Below, piece by piece: positions 1-5,287 of a stretch of 9,560 nt of DNA (its first letter is position 1; each line of letters starts with the position of its first letter). The stretch covers positions 1 to 9,560 of the forward strand of contig JAWOEJ010000131.1 of the NCBI GenBank assembly GCA_046482845.1, read 5' to 3'. The notes under the pieces are model-generated. The model ran no database searches. It was not told the origin of the DNA and saw only the letters and a list, made by a program, of their open reading frames with translations. A program made the translations under genes and the position numbers. The DNA comes from DATFJZ01 sp046482845. Lineage in GTDB: Bacteria; Desulfobacterota; Desulfobacteria; Desulfobacterales; Desulfobacteraceae.

Positions 1-187
1 AAACAGATTTGTAAGATCAGCCACCTGGCTTGGGATGGCGGACAAACAAGGAAAGGCCACACCCAGACTGATCAAGACCATGACAGATCTGGCAAAAGGA
101 AATGTCATGGTCTTGATCAGTCTGGGTGTGGCCTTTCCTTGTTTGTCCGCCATCCCAAGCCAGGTGGCTGATCTTACAAATCTGTTT
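1..187. repeat. Perfect fold-back inverted repeat (84-nt arms, 19-nt spacer)
   Basis: Bases 1-84 are the exact reverse complement of 104-187, with 85-103 as spacer. The left arm begins at the first base of the window, so it may extend further left. Both arms carry the same piece of an Old Yellow Enzyme family gene in opposite orientations. The junction shows only a short microhomology: GAC at 82-84 against GTC at 104-106. Perfect identity over 84 bp means the duplication is very recent or artificial. A fold-back chimera at a contig end, from amplification or assembly, is the simplest reading. A real inverted duplication is possible. Confidence 0.95.
2..106 (+). pseudogene. Inverted copy of Old Yellow Enzyme codons 17-51 (fold-back arm)
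   Basis: The plus strand reads the same Old Yellow Enzyme protein from Asn17 (NRFVRSATWLGMADK...) through Thr44. It then continues with seven codons, DLAKGNV, that fit the family's usual LAKGGVGLI segment and are missing from the minus-strand copy. The plus-strand arm is therefore the more correct continuation of the gene. At 107 it folds back into the reverse complement of itself. The piece has no start or stop of its own here. It is either a gene body joined wrongly to its own 5' end or a real broken duplicate. Confidence 0.75.
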
Positions 188-234
188 TTAAGTTCAAGAT
201 TTCTGATCGTGGTGGTTTCAAATAATTTTTTCAT
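103..234 (-). CDS. 5' end of an Old Yellow Enzyme family NADH:flavin oxidoreductase (partial)
   Basis: The minus strand reads from ATG at 234 as MKKLFETTTIRNLELKNRFV, then RSATWLGMADKQGKATPRLI and KTMT. This is the typical N-terminus of Old Yellow Enzyme/2,4-dienoyl-CoA reductase-like FMN proteins: an F-x-x-x-x-I-x-N-L-x-L-KNRFVRSAT block followed by a GMAD..G..T..LI segment. Such enzymes are cytoplasmic FMN TIM barrels that reduce activated alkenes, and larger members carry an extra 4Fe-4S/FAD module. A Shine-Dalgarno-like AAGGA lies about 5 bases before the ATG (minus strand, near 240-244). After residue Thr44 the frame runs into the palindrome spacer and stops matching the family, although it stays open to the window edge. 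Only 44 authentic codons are present, so the subfamily and substrate cannot be told. No convincing promoter was found for it in 245-480. Confidence 0.8.
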
Positions 235-485
235 ATTTATCCTTGTTCCTGTTGCTCCAGATTTTATTTTTTAATTAAACAGCCTGCGCCATACAGGCAT
301 ATCTTTCTGTTCCAGCTGCATTTGGAAACAGATAAAACACATCTGATTTTAACATATCCATGTATATGTGCAATCCATATCCCTGCCACCTGGTCAAAAA
401 CGTATTACCACCGGTTCAAAACTGGACGCAAAGGAGTTTATCCGCTAAAAATAACAGAATATTTAAGCGCCTCTTTAGAAAAAAT
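235..485. other. AT-rich intergenic stretch with no gene seen
   Basis: This is the divergent space between the minus-strand oxidoreductase start and the plus-strand antitoxin promoter. No ORF with a ribosome binding site and no strong terminator were found. A weak inverted repeat (CCTG...CAGG) lies near 283-297. The 9-mer GGACGCAAA at about 424-432 recurs at 1713-1721 just after the PIN toxin gene, so the two copies flank the toxin-antitoxin patch. That may be chance. Confidence 0.5.
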
Positions 486-514
486 TTGACTTAGCATCAC
501 AATTAGACTAGAAT
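486..514 (+). promoter_or_regulatory. Sigma70-type promoter of the Phd-like antitoxin gene
   Basis: TTGACT at 486-491 and TAGAAT at 509-514 are separated by exactly 17 bases, a good match to the -35 and -10 consensus. Transcription would start near 521, about 29 bases before the ATG at 550. Confidence 0.7.
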
Positions 515-521
515 GACTAGT
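507..521. promoter_or_regulatory. Candidate autoregulatory operator over the -10 box
   Basis: ACTAG (507-511) and CTAGT (517-521) form a 5-bp inverted repeat around a 5-base spacer. GACTAG also occurs as a direct repeat (506-511 and 515-520). The site overlaps the -10 box and presumed start point. Phd/YefM antitoxins usually repress their own promoters by binding short palindromes, so this is a plausible operator; its assignment is inference. Confidence 0.4.
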
Positions 522-549
522 GTTAAAAAAACAATAAACAGGAGGTTTC

Positions 550-834
550 ATGAATACATCATGGAAATTACAAGATGCTAAGGCAAAATTCAGTCAGCTT
601 GTCGAAAATGCTTTGAAAATGGGACCACAATATGTAACACGTAGAGGTCAGGAAGCTGTAGTCATCCTATCCGTTAAGGAATATAAAAAAATCACCACAA
701 AAAAACCGACATTGAAAGAGTTTCTTTTAAGTTGTCCCAAAATGGATGATGGTTTTGAGTTTGAAAGACAAAAAGATTATCCCAGGAACATTGAGAACCT
801 AAGGAGATCAGACTTTTTTCCTGCCAGGCGTTAA
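550..834 (+). CDS. Phd/YefM family antitoxin with a repeat-encoded C-terminal tail; orphan
   Basis: This 94-residue protein opens with MNTSWKLQDAKAKFSQLVEN and continues with GPQYVTRRGQEAVVILSVKEYKKI (residues 25-48). That is the standard Phd/YefM DNA-binding fold: a helix after the W-x-L-Q-x-AKA motif, then the RRG-x-E-AVV-L-S-x-x-E-Y strand-helix. The C-terminal half (PTLKEFLLSCPKMDDGFEFERQ) is the toxin-neutralising tail. Family members usually end soon after an R-[DEN]-I-E-L motif. Here RNIE (79-82) is followed by 12 extra residues and a stop that lie inside a palindromic repeat element. An ideal GGAGG (541-545) precedes the ATG. No cognate toxin follows, because the repeat occupies that place. 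The antitoxin is therefore probably a solitary survivor of a broken pair. It may still bind its operator. Confidence 0.85.
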   Translation: MNTSWKLQDAKAKFSQLVENALKMGPQYVTRRGQEAVVILSVKEYKKITTKKPTLKEFLLSCPKMDDGFEFERQKDYPRNIENLRRSDFFPARR

Positions 835-944
835 AAAAATCAAGCTGTTTGAGGACCAGTGGCCGCAGTGCCGCCGATTTTTAGCCTGGCAGGGAACGAG
901 TCCTCCGTTGGTCGCTGTCCTGACAGGCAACAGCTGGGGGCGGT
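783..944 (+). mobile_element. Core-only copy of the palindromic MITE-like element, lacking terminal repeats
   Basis: From CAGGAAC at 783 to GGGGGCGGT at 944 this matches the inner part of the full copies at 3593-3836 and 5793-6038. Shared blocks include GGAGATCAGACTTTTT, CCTGCCAGGCGTTA, AATCAAGCTGTTTGAGGACC, AGCCTGGCAGGGAA and TCCTGACAGGCAAC. The left outer arm and both ACTCG...CGAGT ends are absent. The copy overlaps the end of the Phd-like gene and supplies its last codons and stop. It could be an insertion later trimmed by deletion, or a product of recombination between copies. Confidence 0.8.
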
Positions 945-974
945 ACTCTCCTGTTGGCTGCGCGTCTTCGACCC

Positions 975-1020
975 ATTCTTTGTTGTGATGCTGTGCATCA
1001 TGGTGGGGGTTACAAAGAAT
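975..1020. repeat. Nested inverted repeat upstream of the antitoxin/PIN-toxin operon
   Basis: ATTCTTTGT (975-983) and ACAAAGAAT (1012-1020) are perfect 9-bp inverted repeats. Between them, TGATGC (986-991) and GCATCA (995-1000) form a second, tight hairpin with a 3-base loop. The structure ends 11 bases before the GGAG ribosome binding site of the antitoxin gene. It could be an operator or a leader stem-loop; the sequence does not decide. No clear -35/-10 pair was seen between 945 and 1030. Confidence 0.6.
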
Positions 1021-1038
1021 AATAGAAAAGGAGATATT

Positions 1039-1266
1039 ATGCCTGCTGCAATAAATATAACTTTATCAGAATTACAGACACTTATAAATTATATCAAACT
1101 ACCTTCAGAAACACGTTTGACTTTAACTTTTGAAGATGAGAATTCAGGAATTGAAATTCTTAGAAGAAAAAAAGCTTTTGATGCTATGCAAAAACTCAAA
1201 AATTCTGGAAATGGAAACCTCATTAATGCACTTCTAATAGAACGTGAGGAAGATAAACTGAAATGA
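1039..1266 (+). CDS. Small antitoxin-like protein of a PIN-toxin pair
   Basis: This 75-residue protein begins MPAAINITLSELQTLINYIK and ends in a charged tail, IEREEDKLK. The start at 1039 is chosen because AAAGGAG lies directly upstream, with 7 bases between. A longer in-frame reading from 859 would run through the repeat element and is unlikely. The last four bases (ATGA, 1263-1266) overlap the start of the PIN toxin gene, the usual translational coupling of toxin-antitoxin pairs. The N-terminal part resembles a short beta strand plus helices (probable DNA-binding or dimer part). The RRKKAFDAMQKLKNSGNG segment (about 42-59) and charged tail resemble toxin-wrapping ends of VapB-like antitoxins. 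I cannot place it in a named antitoxin family; its role rests mainly on its partner. Both genes are clearly more AT-rich than the metabolic genes downstream. Confidence 0.75.
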   Translation: MPAAINITLSELQTLINYIKLPSETRLTLTFEDENSGIEILRRKKAFDAMQKLKNSGNGNLINALLIEREEDKLK

Positions 1267-1697
1267 AAAATTATGTTTTTGATACTTCTGCTCTTTTAAC
1301 ATTTATTGAAAATGAAGAAGGAGTAGATATAGTTGAAAATCTATTAGAACAATCTATTGAATACAAAAATAATATCTTTATTTCAATTGTTTCGCTAATT
1401 GAGCTTTATTATATTTCTTTGCGTGAGCAAGGTAAGGATGTCGCAGAAGAACGTCTAAATTTAATTGATAATATTCCAATTATACAAGAATCACTATCAA
1501 ATCATTTTGTCAAAATAATTGGAAATTTAAAGGTTTACAACTCTATGTCCTTCGCAGATTGCTGTATTGCAGGATTAGCGAAATATAAAAATGCAATATT
1601 GGTTCATAAAGACCCAGAATTTGAAGATGTCGAAAATGAAATAGAACAATTGAAATTATCCTACAAAAAAAAGAAAAATAGCAATAAACAGGGTTAA
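1263..1697 (+). CDS. PIN-domain ribonuclease toxin, VapC-like
   Basis: The 144-residue protein has the PIN-domain acidic quartet: Asp7 in VFDTSALL, Glu47 in SLIELYY, Asp99 in SFADCCIAGLA and Asp117 in VHKDPEFE. PIN toxins are Mg2+/Mn2+-dependent endoribonucleases that cut tRNA, rRNA or mRNA and stop translation until the paired antitoxin blocks the active site. Length is normal for VapC-like toxins (about 130-145). A lysine-rich tail (KKKKNSNKQG) follows the domain. All catalytic residues are present, so the toxin looks functional. It overlaps the upstream antitoxin gene by 4 bases. The stop codon lies in the palindrome GGGTTAACCC (1691-1700). Low GC compared with the metabolic genes suggests horizontal acquisition. 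Confidence 0.88.
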   Translation: MKNYVFDTSALLTFIENEEGVDIVENLLEQSIEYKNNIFISIVSLIELYYISLREQGKDVAEERLNLIDNIPIIQESLSNHFVKIIGNLKVYNSMSFADCCIAGLAKYKNAILVHKDPEFEDVENEIEQLKLSYKKKKNSNKQG

Positions 1698-1719
1698 CCC
1701 GTCGCTGAACTCGGACGCA

Positions 1720-1777
1720 AAAAGGTTCCGGTCGCTACTGCTTTCTCCACCTCATAGGTACTTTAAAAGGTTCCGGT
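1720..1777. repeat. 13-bp direct repeat after the PIN toxin gene
   Basis: AAAAGGTTCCGGT occurs at 1720-1732 and again at 1765-1777, a 45-base period. The surrounding stretch 1698-1837 is GC-richer than the toxin gene, has no supported ORF and no clear terminator. It may be the scar or edge of the toxin-antitoxin insertion. Confidence 0.6.
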
Positions 1778-1837
1778 GTGAGCAGGTGGGCGAACTTATA
1801 GAACCAGGCCCGAATTAATGGGGGCTGAAAATACAGG

Positions 1838-1866
1838 TTGACTTTTTTATATTCAATGAATATTAT
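1838..1866 (+). promoter_or_regulatory. Sigma70-type promoter for the unknown 168-residue gene
   Basis: TTGACT (1838-1843) and TATTAT (1861-1866) are separated by exactly 17 bases. A start point near 1873 would give a leader of about 54 nt before the ATG at 1927. The surrounding sequence is very AT-rich, which suits a promoter but also raises the chance rate. Confidence 0.65.
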
Positions 1867-1926
1867 ATTTTATCTTTTTTTGCAGGATAAAAACATATCA
1901 AAGCCGGGATAATCCAGGGTTAAAAA

Positions 1927-2433
1927 ATGACCTTGTTTGCTTTAAATGGTTCAGAATCAAAATTCATGCATGATCATCTTCCGCTTTTTCTCAGACGGTT
2001 TTCTCTGACTTATTACAGGGAGGATTTCTGCATTGAGTATTTTATCAGCAGGAGAACCTCCCATGAAACGGTTTCCTCTGCCCTGATTTTTGCATACAAT
2101 CCACAGATCAGATTTCTGCATGTGTCAAGATTTTATCCTGAACTTTGCCAGCGGACAAATTCAAGGTACCTGTCTGCCGTATGTTTTTATCTGTTGATTC
2201 ATCATTCTGCTGCAGTGTACTGCCTTGACAATACCTGTCATATCCGCCTTGAGACGGTTGAGAAAACCAATATGAATTTTTACAGCAGGCTTGGGGATCT
2301 TAACTTCAGGGTCAGCCGTCATGGTGTCGGTGATGTTGTTGAGCTTACCAGTGATATCATCCTGTCATCGGTTGACACCAGCATTATCCGGAATCATGTT
2401 CTTCAGCCCGGAGAAATCCCTTTTTTAAAATAA
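1927..2433 (+). CDS. Hypothetical protein, 168 residues, family not recognised
   Basis: The gene has its own good promoter and is open for 168 codons with normal codon use for this window. Its ribosome binding site is weak (AGGG about 9 bases before the ATG). The protein is rich in aromatic residues and histidine, with no signal peptide or convincing membrane helix. The middle part (CFYLLIHHSAAVYCLDNTCHI, starting near 85) looks like buried strand/helix. It is followed by ETVEKTNMNFYSRLGDLNFRV, whose FY-x-x-LG-[DF] turn is reminiscent of the C-terminal half of GNAT acyltransferases. That resemblance is weak and is not used as a call. A degenerate fragment of a paralogous sequence lies just downstream at 2529-2600, so this is or was a multi-copy family. 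It converges on cbiK. Function unknown. Confidence 0.6.
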   Translation: MTLFALNGSESKFMHDHLPLFLRRFSLTYYREDFCIEYFISRRTSHETVSSALIFAYNPQIRFLHVSRFYPELCQRTNSRYLSAVCFYLLIHHSAAVYCLDNTCHIRLETVEKTNMNFYSRLGDLNFRVSRHGVGDVVELTSDIILSSVDTSIIRNHVLQPGEIPFLK

Positions 2434-2528
2434 CCGGCATGGCCGGCCCATTATCATCTATCCGGCCACAACCAGGAAAGAAACAGTGCCAACGGCAGTG
2501 CTTTTGCCGACGGAAATGCTCTGTTGAG

Positions 2529-2600
2529 GATTTTCTTTGGAACTTTTCCCGGAGACAAACTCAGGATACCAGTCTGCTGTATGGTGGTATCTAAGGATGA
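2529..2600 (+). pseudogene. Decayed fragment paralogous to the upstream hypothetical gene
   Basis: The DNA at 2529-2600 resembles 2129-2200 inside the 168-residue gene: GAACTTT..C..G..ACAAA.TCA, then TA.C.GTCTGC.GTATG and ATCT. Translated, ELFPETNSGYQSAVWWYL parallels ELCQRTNSRYLSAVCFYL. Similarity fades on both sides, and the fragment has no ribosome binding site or full ORF. Its right end overlaps the stop codon of cbiK (2591-2593, minus strand). Either an unequal duplication or a second family member was mostly deleted here. The interval 2434-2528 holds only weak inverted repeats, such as TGGCCGG (2440-2446) with CCGGCCA (2462-2468). Confidence 0.6.
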
Positions 2601-3376
2601 GATCCGGTGTTGTCAGGGATCACATCCAGGGCTTCTTTGATGTGCCTGCAGAAAATTTCCGTTATCCCTTTTATTTGTCCGATTCCATGGTCCACAATGG
2701 ATACGGTGATATTATTTTTTTCAAATGTTTTTTTCCAGGAGTCTTCTTCTTCGGTAAGATCTTCTTTAAAATGAACGCCGGCAACCAGCATAAACGGAAC
2801 CAGGGTGATGTGTTTAAATCCATTCTGCTGGATTCTGTCAATGGTTGCTTCCATCTCAGGATACCCTTCCACAACACCTGAAAACACATTGTTTCCGTAT
2901 TTTTTTCTTAAAATCTGCTCCAGGCCGGGATAGGATGTCCATGCGGGATGGTCGGTTCCGTGTCCCACAAAGACAACCGCCTCCTCTTTGGAGGGGGGAA
3001 TAAGGGGGGCCAGTACATCTGAAGTTTCCATGTAATCCTCTGCAGATGTTAAAAGGGGAAGCCCCATGGATGTTCTTACTGGACTTTGGCCAGCCTGGGC
3101 CACCAGGCGGTAGAATTCATGACCGCAGATTAGGTGGAGGGACTGGACAACAGCCCATTCACAGCCTCTGGTGTTTAAACTGTCCAGCACTTCCAAAGGA
3201 TCAGAAATATCACGCTGCCTGTTTTTTTTAATTCTGTCTTTTACCATTCGTGAGGAAAAAGCCCATATAAGCGGGTGATCTTTAAATCTTTCCCTGAATA
3301 TTTCATCCATTCTGTCATAGGTTTCAAAGGCTTTTGCTGTTGTGCCAAACGCCGTTAGAACAATGGGTATACTCAT
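2591..3376 (-). CDS. cbiK: Sirohydrochlorin cobaltochelatase (anaerobic CbiK type)
   Basis: CbiK inserts Co2+ into sirohydrochlorin to start the anaerobic cobalamin route. The family is a class II chelatase needing no ATP and can also insert Fe2+. This 261-residue protein starts MSIPIVLTAFGTTAKAFETY, the usual CbiK opening. The metal-site residues are visible: His139 in VFVGHGTDHPAW, Glu170 in GVVEGYPE and His202 in AGVHFKEDL. They correspond to His145, Glu175 and His207 of the Salmonella enzyme. Length is normal. I chose the ATG at 3376 over an in-frame start at 3460 because GGGAG lies 5 bases upstream and because upstream codons would run into a repeat. No signal peptide is seen, so it should be cytoplasmic, unlike the periplasmic paralogue known in Desulfovibrio. 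No cobalamin riboswitch is visible. Palindromic elements lie directly upstream, and a TATAAA that could serve as a -10 box adjoins one element end (near 3394-3401). Confidence 0.92.
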   Translation of the reverse strand: MSIPIVLTAFGTTAKAFETYDRMDEIFRERFKDHPLIWAFSSRMVKDRIKKNRQRDISDPLEVLDSLNTRGCEWAVVQSLHLICGHEFYRLVAQAGQSPVRTSMGLPLLTSAEDYMETSDVLAPLIPPSKEEAVVFVGHGTDHPAWTSYPGLEQILRKKYGNNVFSGVVEGYPEMEATIDRIQQNGFKHITLVPFMLVAGVHFKEDLTEEEDSWKKTFEKNNITVSIVDHGIGQIKGITEIFCRHIKEALDVIPDNTGSHP

Positions 3377-3399
3377 TTTAACTCCCTGATATTGTTTAT

Positions 3400-3428
3400 A
3401 CTCGATCATCATTTTTTTTGAATAGCGC
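3400..3428 (-). mobile_element. Solo end of the MITE-like element upstream of cbiK
   Basis: ACTCGATCATCA followed by a T-run and GAATAGCGC (to 3428) is the reverse complement of the right end seen in the longer copies (GCGCTATTC...GATGATCGAGT). It faces the opposite way to the neighbouring element at 3448. It lies 23 bases upstream of the cbiK start codon, so it forms part of that gene's promoter or leader. Confidence 0.65.
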
Positions 3429-3447
3429 TTCCCGAACAAATCATGAA

Positions 3448-3569
3448 ACTCGATTATCAAGTTTTTATGGAAGAACCGATTAAGAGCCCCCAGCGGTTGC
3501 TCCGTTGGTCGCTGTTCTGACAGAGCAACCGCTGGGGGCGGCGCTGTTCAAAAAACTTGATGACCGAGT
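3448..3569 (+). mobile_element. 122-bp internally deleted MITE-like element
   Basis: It opens with ACTCGATTATCAAGTTTTT and closes with AAAAAACTTGATGACCGAGT, the terminal inverted repeats of the family. Inside, GCCCCCAGCGGTTGCTC (3486-3502) pairs perfectly with GAGCAACCGCTGGGGGC (3523-3539) around a 20-base loop. The central core of the full copies is missing, leaving a piece of the right inner arm (TCCGTTGGTCGCTGTTCTGA) as the loop. It has no ORF of its own. Confidence 0.85.
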
Positions 3570-3592
3570 GAAAGCTGTCAGCTGTAACTAAT

Positions 3593-3836
3593 ACTCGGTT
3601 ATCAAGTTTTTATGGAAGGACCTATTAAGAGCCCCCAGCGGTTGCCTGTCAGGAACATTGAGAACCAAAGGAGATCAGACTTTTTCCCTGCCAGGCGTTA
3701 AGAAAATCAAGCTGTTTGAGGACCAGTGGCCGCAGTTCTTGATTTTTAGCCTGGCAGGGAAAAAGTCCTCCGTCGTTCTCGTTCCTGACAGGCAAACGCT
3801 GGGGGCGGCGGTATTCAAAAAACTTGATGATCGAGT
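3593..3836 (+). mobile_element. Full-length MITE-like palindromic element (244 bp)
   Basis: The ends ACTCGGTTATCAAGTTTTT and AAAAAACTTGATGATCGAGT are inverted repeats. Going inward, further blocks pair with their counterparts on the other arm: GCCCCCAGCG, TTGCCTGTCAGGAAC, GACTTTTTCCCTGCCAGGC and ATCAAG. The centre lies near GGACCAGTGGCC (about 3720-3731). The whole element can form one long imperfect hairpin. It matches the copy at 5793-6038 over its length and encodes no transposase. No clear target-site duplication is visible (left flank AAT, right flank TTT). Short ORFs inside, on either strand, are by-products of the palindrome. Confidence 0.9.
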
Positions 3837-3951
3837 TTTAAAACTAAAATAAACAGAGCAAATTTTATACCAAAGCATTATTATATTTTTTTAAATCCTT
3901 TTTACGGCACTTATTTTGCAGTATAACTGAGTTTAAGACAGAAATCGAATT

Positions 3952-4011
3952 GCTCGATAGTCAAGTTTTTATGTCTGGTTTCCAGGTATAAAAAAGACCT
4001 GATCATCGAGT
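3952..4011 (+). mobile_element. 60-bp minimal derivative upstream of the flavodiiron gene
   Basis: GCTCGATAGTCAAGTTTTTA at the left and AAGACCTGATCATCGAGT at the right are the family's ends. They are joined through CTGG-TTT-CCAG, so the whole element is a nearly continuous hairpin. It ends 47 bases before the fprA ATG and is therefore in or next to that gene's promoter and leader. The flanking stretch 3837-3951 is AT-rich without a gene; a poor promoter-like pair (TTTACG, 15 bases, TATAAC at 3922) is the best I see. Confidence 0.75.
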
Positions 4012-4058
4012 ATTATTATCTTTAAATACGTACCTGAATTAAACAAAGGAGACATAAC

Positions 4059-5258
4059 ATGTACAAACCAGTGGAAATTGCAGACAATATTTTTTCAGTG
4101 GGATGCCGGGACTGGGACATCAGAGATTTTCATGGATATTCAACCTACAAGGGAACGTCCTACAATGCCTTTCTGATCCTGGATGACAAAAAAGTTCTTA
4201 TTGACACGGTTAAAAAGGAATTTCAAAGCGAACTTCTGAGCAATATCAGTAAAATTATTGATCCGTCAGACATTGACATTGTCATAAGCAACCACACAGA
4301 AATGGATCATACCGGATCCCTGCCCGGGGTCATGCACATCATAGGACAGGACAAACCGGTTTACTGCTCCAAAATGGGAGAAAAAAATCTGAAAAGCCAT
4401 TTTACGCAGAAACTGAATCTGCAGAGTGTTGAAAACGGCTCAGAGATGAGTATTGGAAAAAGGACCCTGTCCTTTATGGAAACCAAAATGCTCCACTGGC
4501 CGGACAGCATGTTCACCTATGTAAAGGAAGACAAAATCCTCTTCTCAAGTGATGCCTTTGGCCAGCACTACGCCGGCAGTGCCATTTTTGACAATGCCCC
4601 GGGCGAAGGGATTATGGAACAGGCCGCCAAATACTATGCCAATATTCTGCTCCACTTTTCCCCCAAAATCCAGGCGCTTTTAAAAAGCGTAAAGGAGTCG
4701 GGCCTTGAAATAGATATGATATGCCCGGACCACGGAGTATTATGGAAAAAGGATATTCCCACCATTATTGATGCCTATGACAGGTGGAGCCTGCAGAAAC
4801 CCGGCAGAAAAGCCGTTGTTCTCTTTGATACCATGTGGAAAAGTACGGCAAAAATGGCAAAGGAAATTACAAAAGGCGTGGAATCCTGCAATGTCCCTGT
4901 AAAATTGATGAACACCCGGTTCTGTCACAGAAGCGATATCATGACGGAAATTCTCGATGCCGGCGGAATTGCTGTGGGGTCCCCCACCCTTAACAACGGG
5001 ATTTTCCCTGTGATTTCAGATATTCTCACCTATATAAAAGGACTGCGTCCCCAGAACAAGGTCGCAGCCGCATTCGGTTCCTATGGCTGGAGCGGAGAAG
5101 CGGTAAAAATTATCAACAAAGAATTTGAAGCCATGAAATTTGACGTCATTGATGAAGGTCTCAGGGTGAAATATGTTCCAGAACAGGACGATCTTGAAAA
5201 AAGCTTTGCTCTGGGCAGAAAACTCGGTGAAAAAATCATTGAAAACAGCGCAGGCTGA
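4059..5258 (+). CDS. fprA: A-type flavoprotein / flavodiiron protein (oxygen reductase)
   Basis: Flavodiiron proteins reduce O2 (or NO) to water (or N2O) with electrons usually supplied by rubredoxin. They protect anaerobes during oxygen exposure and act in the cytoplasm. This 399-residue protein has the two expected domains. The N-terminal metallo-beta-lactamase-like domain (about 1-250) carries a complete diiron ligand set: His79, Glu81 and Asp83 in NHTEMDHTGS, His146 in MLHWPDSM, Asp165 in FSSDAFGQH and His225 in CPDHG. The spacing is almost the same as in Desulfovibrio gigas rubredoxin:oxygen oxidoreductase. The C-terminal flavodoxin-like FMN domain (about 252-395) shows FDTMWKSTAKMA, GSPTLNNGIFP and FGSYGWSGEAV. 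AAGGAG sits 7 bases before the ATG. Length is typical, with no fused rubredoxin. Rubrerythrin lies 0.8 kb downstream in convergent orientation, giving a local oxygen/peroxide defence group. A 60-bp hairpin element lies just upstream. Confidence 0.95.
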   Translation: MYKPVEIADNIFSVGCRDWDIRDFHGYSTYKGTSYNAFLILDDKKVLIDTVKKEFQSELLSNISKIIDPSDIDIVISNHTEMDHTGSLPGVMHIIGQDKPVYCSKMGEKNLKSHFTQKLNLQSVENGSEMSIGKRTLSFMETKMLHWPDSMFTYVKEDKILFSSDAFGQHYAGSAIFDNAPGEGIMEQAAKYYANILLHFSPKIQALLKSVKESGLEIDMICPDHGVLWKKDIPTIIDAYDRWSLQKPGRKAVVLFDTMWKSTAKMAKEITKGVESCNVPVKLMNTRFCHRSDIMTEILDAGGIAVGSPTLNNGIFPVISDILTYIKGLRPQNKVAAAFGSYGWSGEAVKIINKEFEAMKFDVIDEGLRVKYVPEQDDLEKSFALGRKLGEKIIENSAG

Positions 5259-5287
5259 TCCTGTTTTTCACAAACCCTGAATACAAA

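Noticed and set aside
859..1038. In-frame 60-codon N-terminal extension of the second antitoxin
   Set aside because: It runs through the repeat core. The ATG at 1039 has a proper ribosome binding site and gives a normal antitoxin length.
1691..1837. Integron attC-like half site after the PIN toxin (AACCCGTCGCTGAACTCGGACGC-like stretch)
   Set aside because: It looks like the left half of an attC site, but no complementary right half or GTTRRRY core was found within about 150 bases, so a cassette is not supported.
2537..2881. Plus-strand 114-codon ORF opposite cbiK
   Set aside because: It overlaps the clearly real cbiK gene on the other strand. Only its first ~20 codons resemble another gene, and those are described as a paralogous fragment.
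3377..3447. Cobalamin riboswitch upstream of cbiK
   Set aside because: The leader is short and occupied by an element end; no B12-box or matching fold is visible.
3377..3460. 28-codon N-terminal extension of CbiK
   Set aside because: It lies in element sequence. The family start MSIPIVLTAFGTT has its own GGGAG site.
3658..3852. Short ORFs inside the palindromic elements (also 5705-5950, 5926-6183 and the reverse 3675-3878), sharing a KGDQTFSLPG...IKLFEDQWPQ reading
   Set aside because: They arise from the repeat itself, occur on both strands because it is palindromic, lack ribosome binding sites and are broken in the copy at 783-944. The shared peptide reflects DNA conservation.
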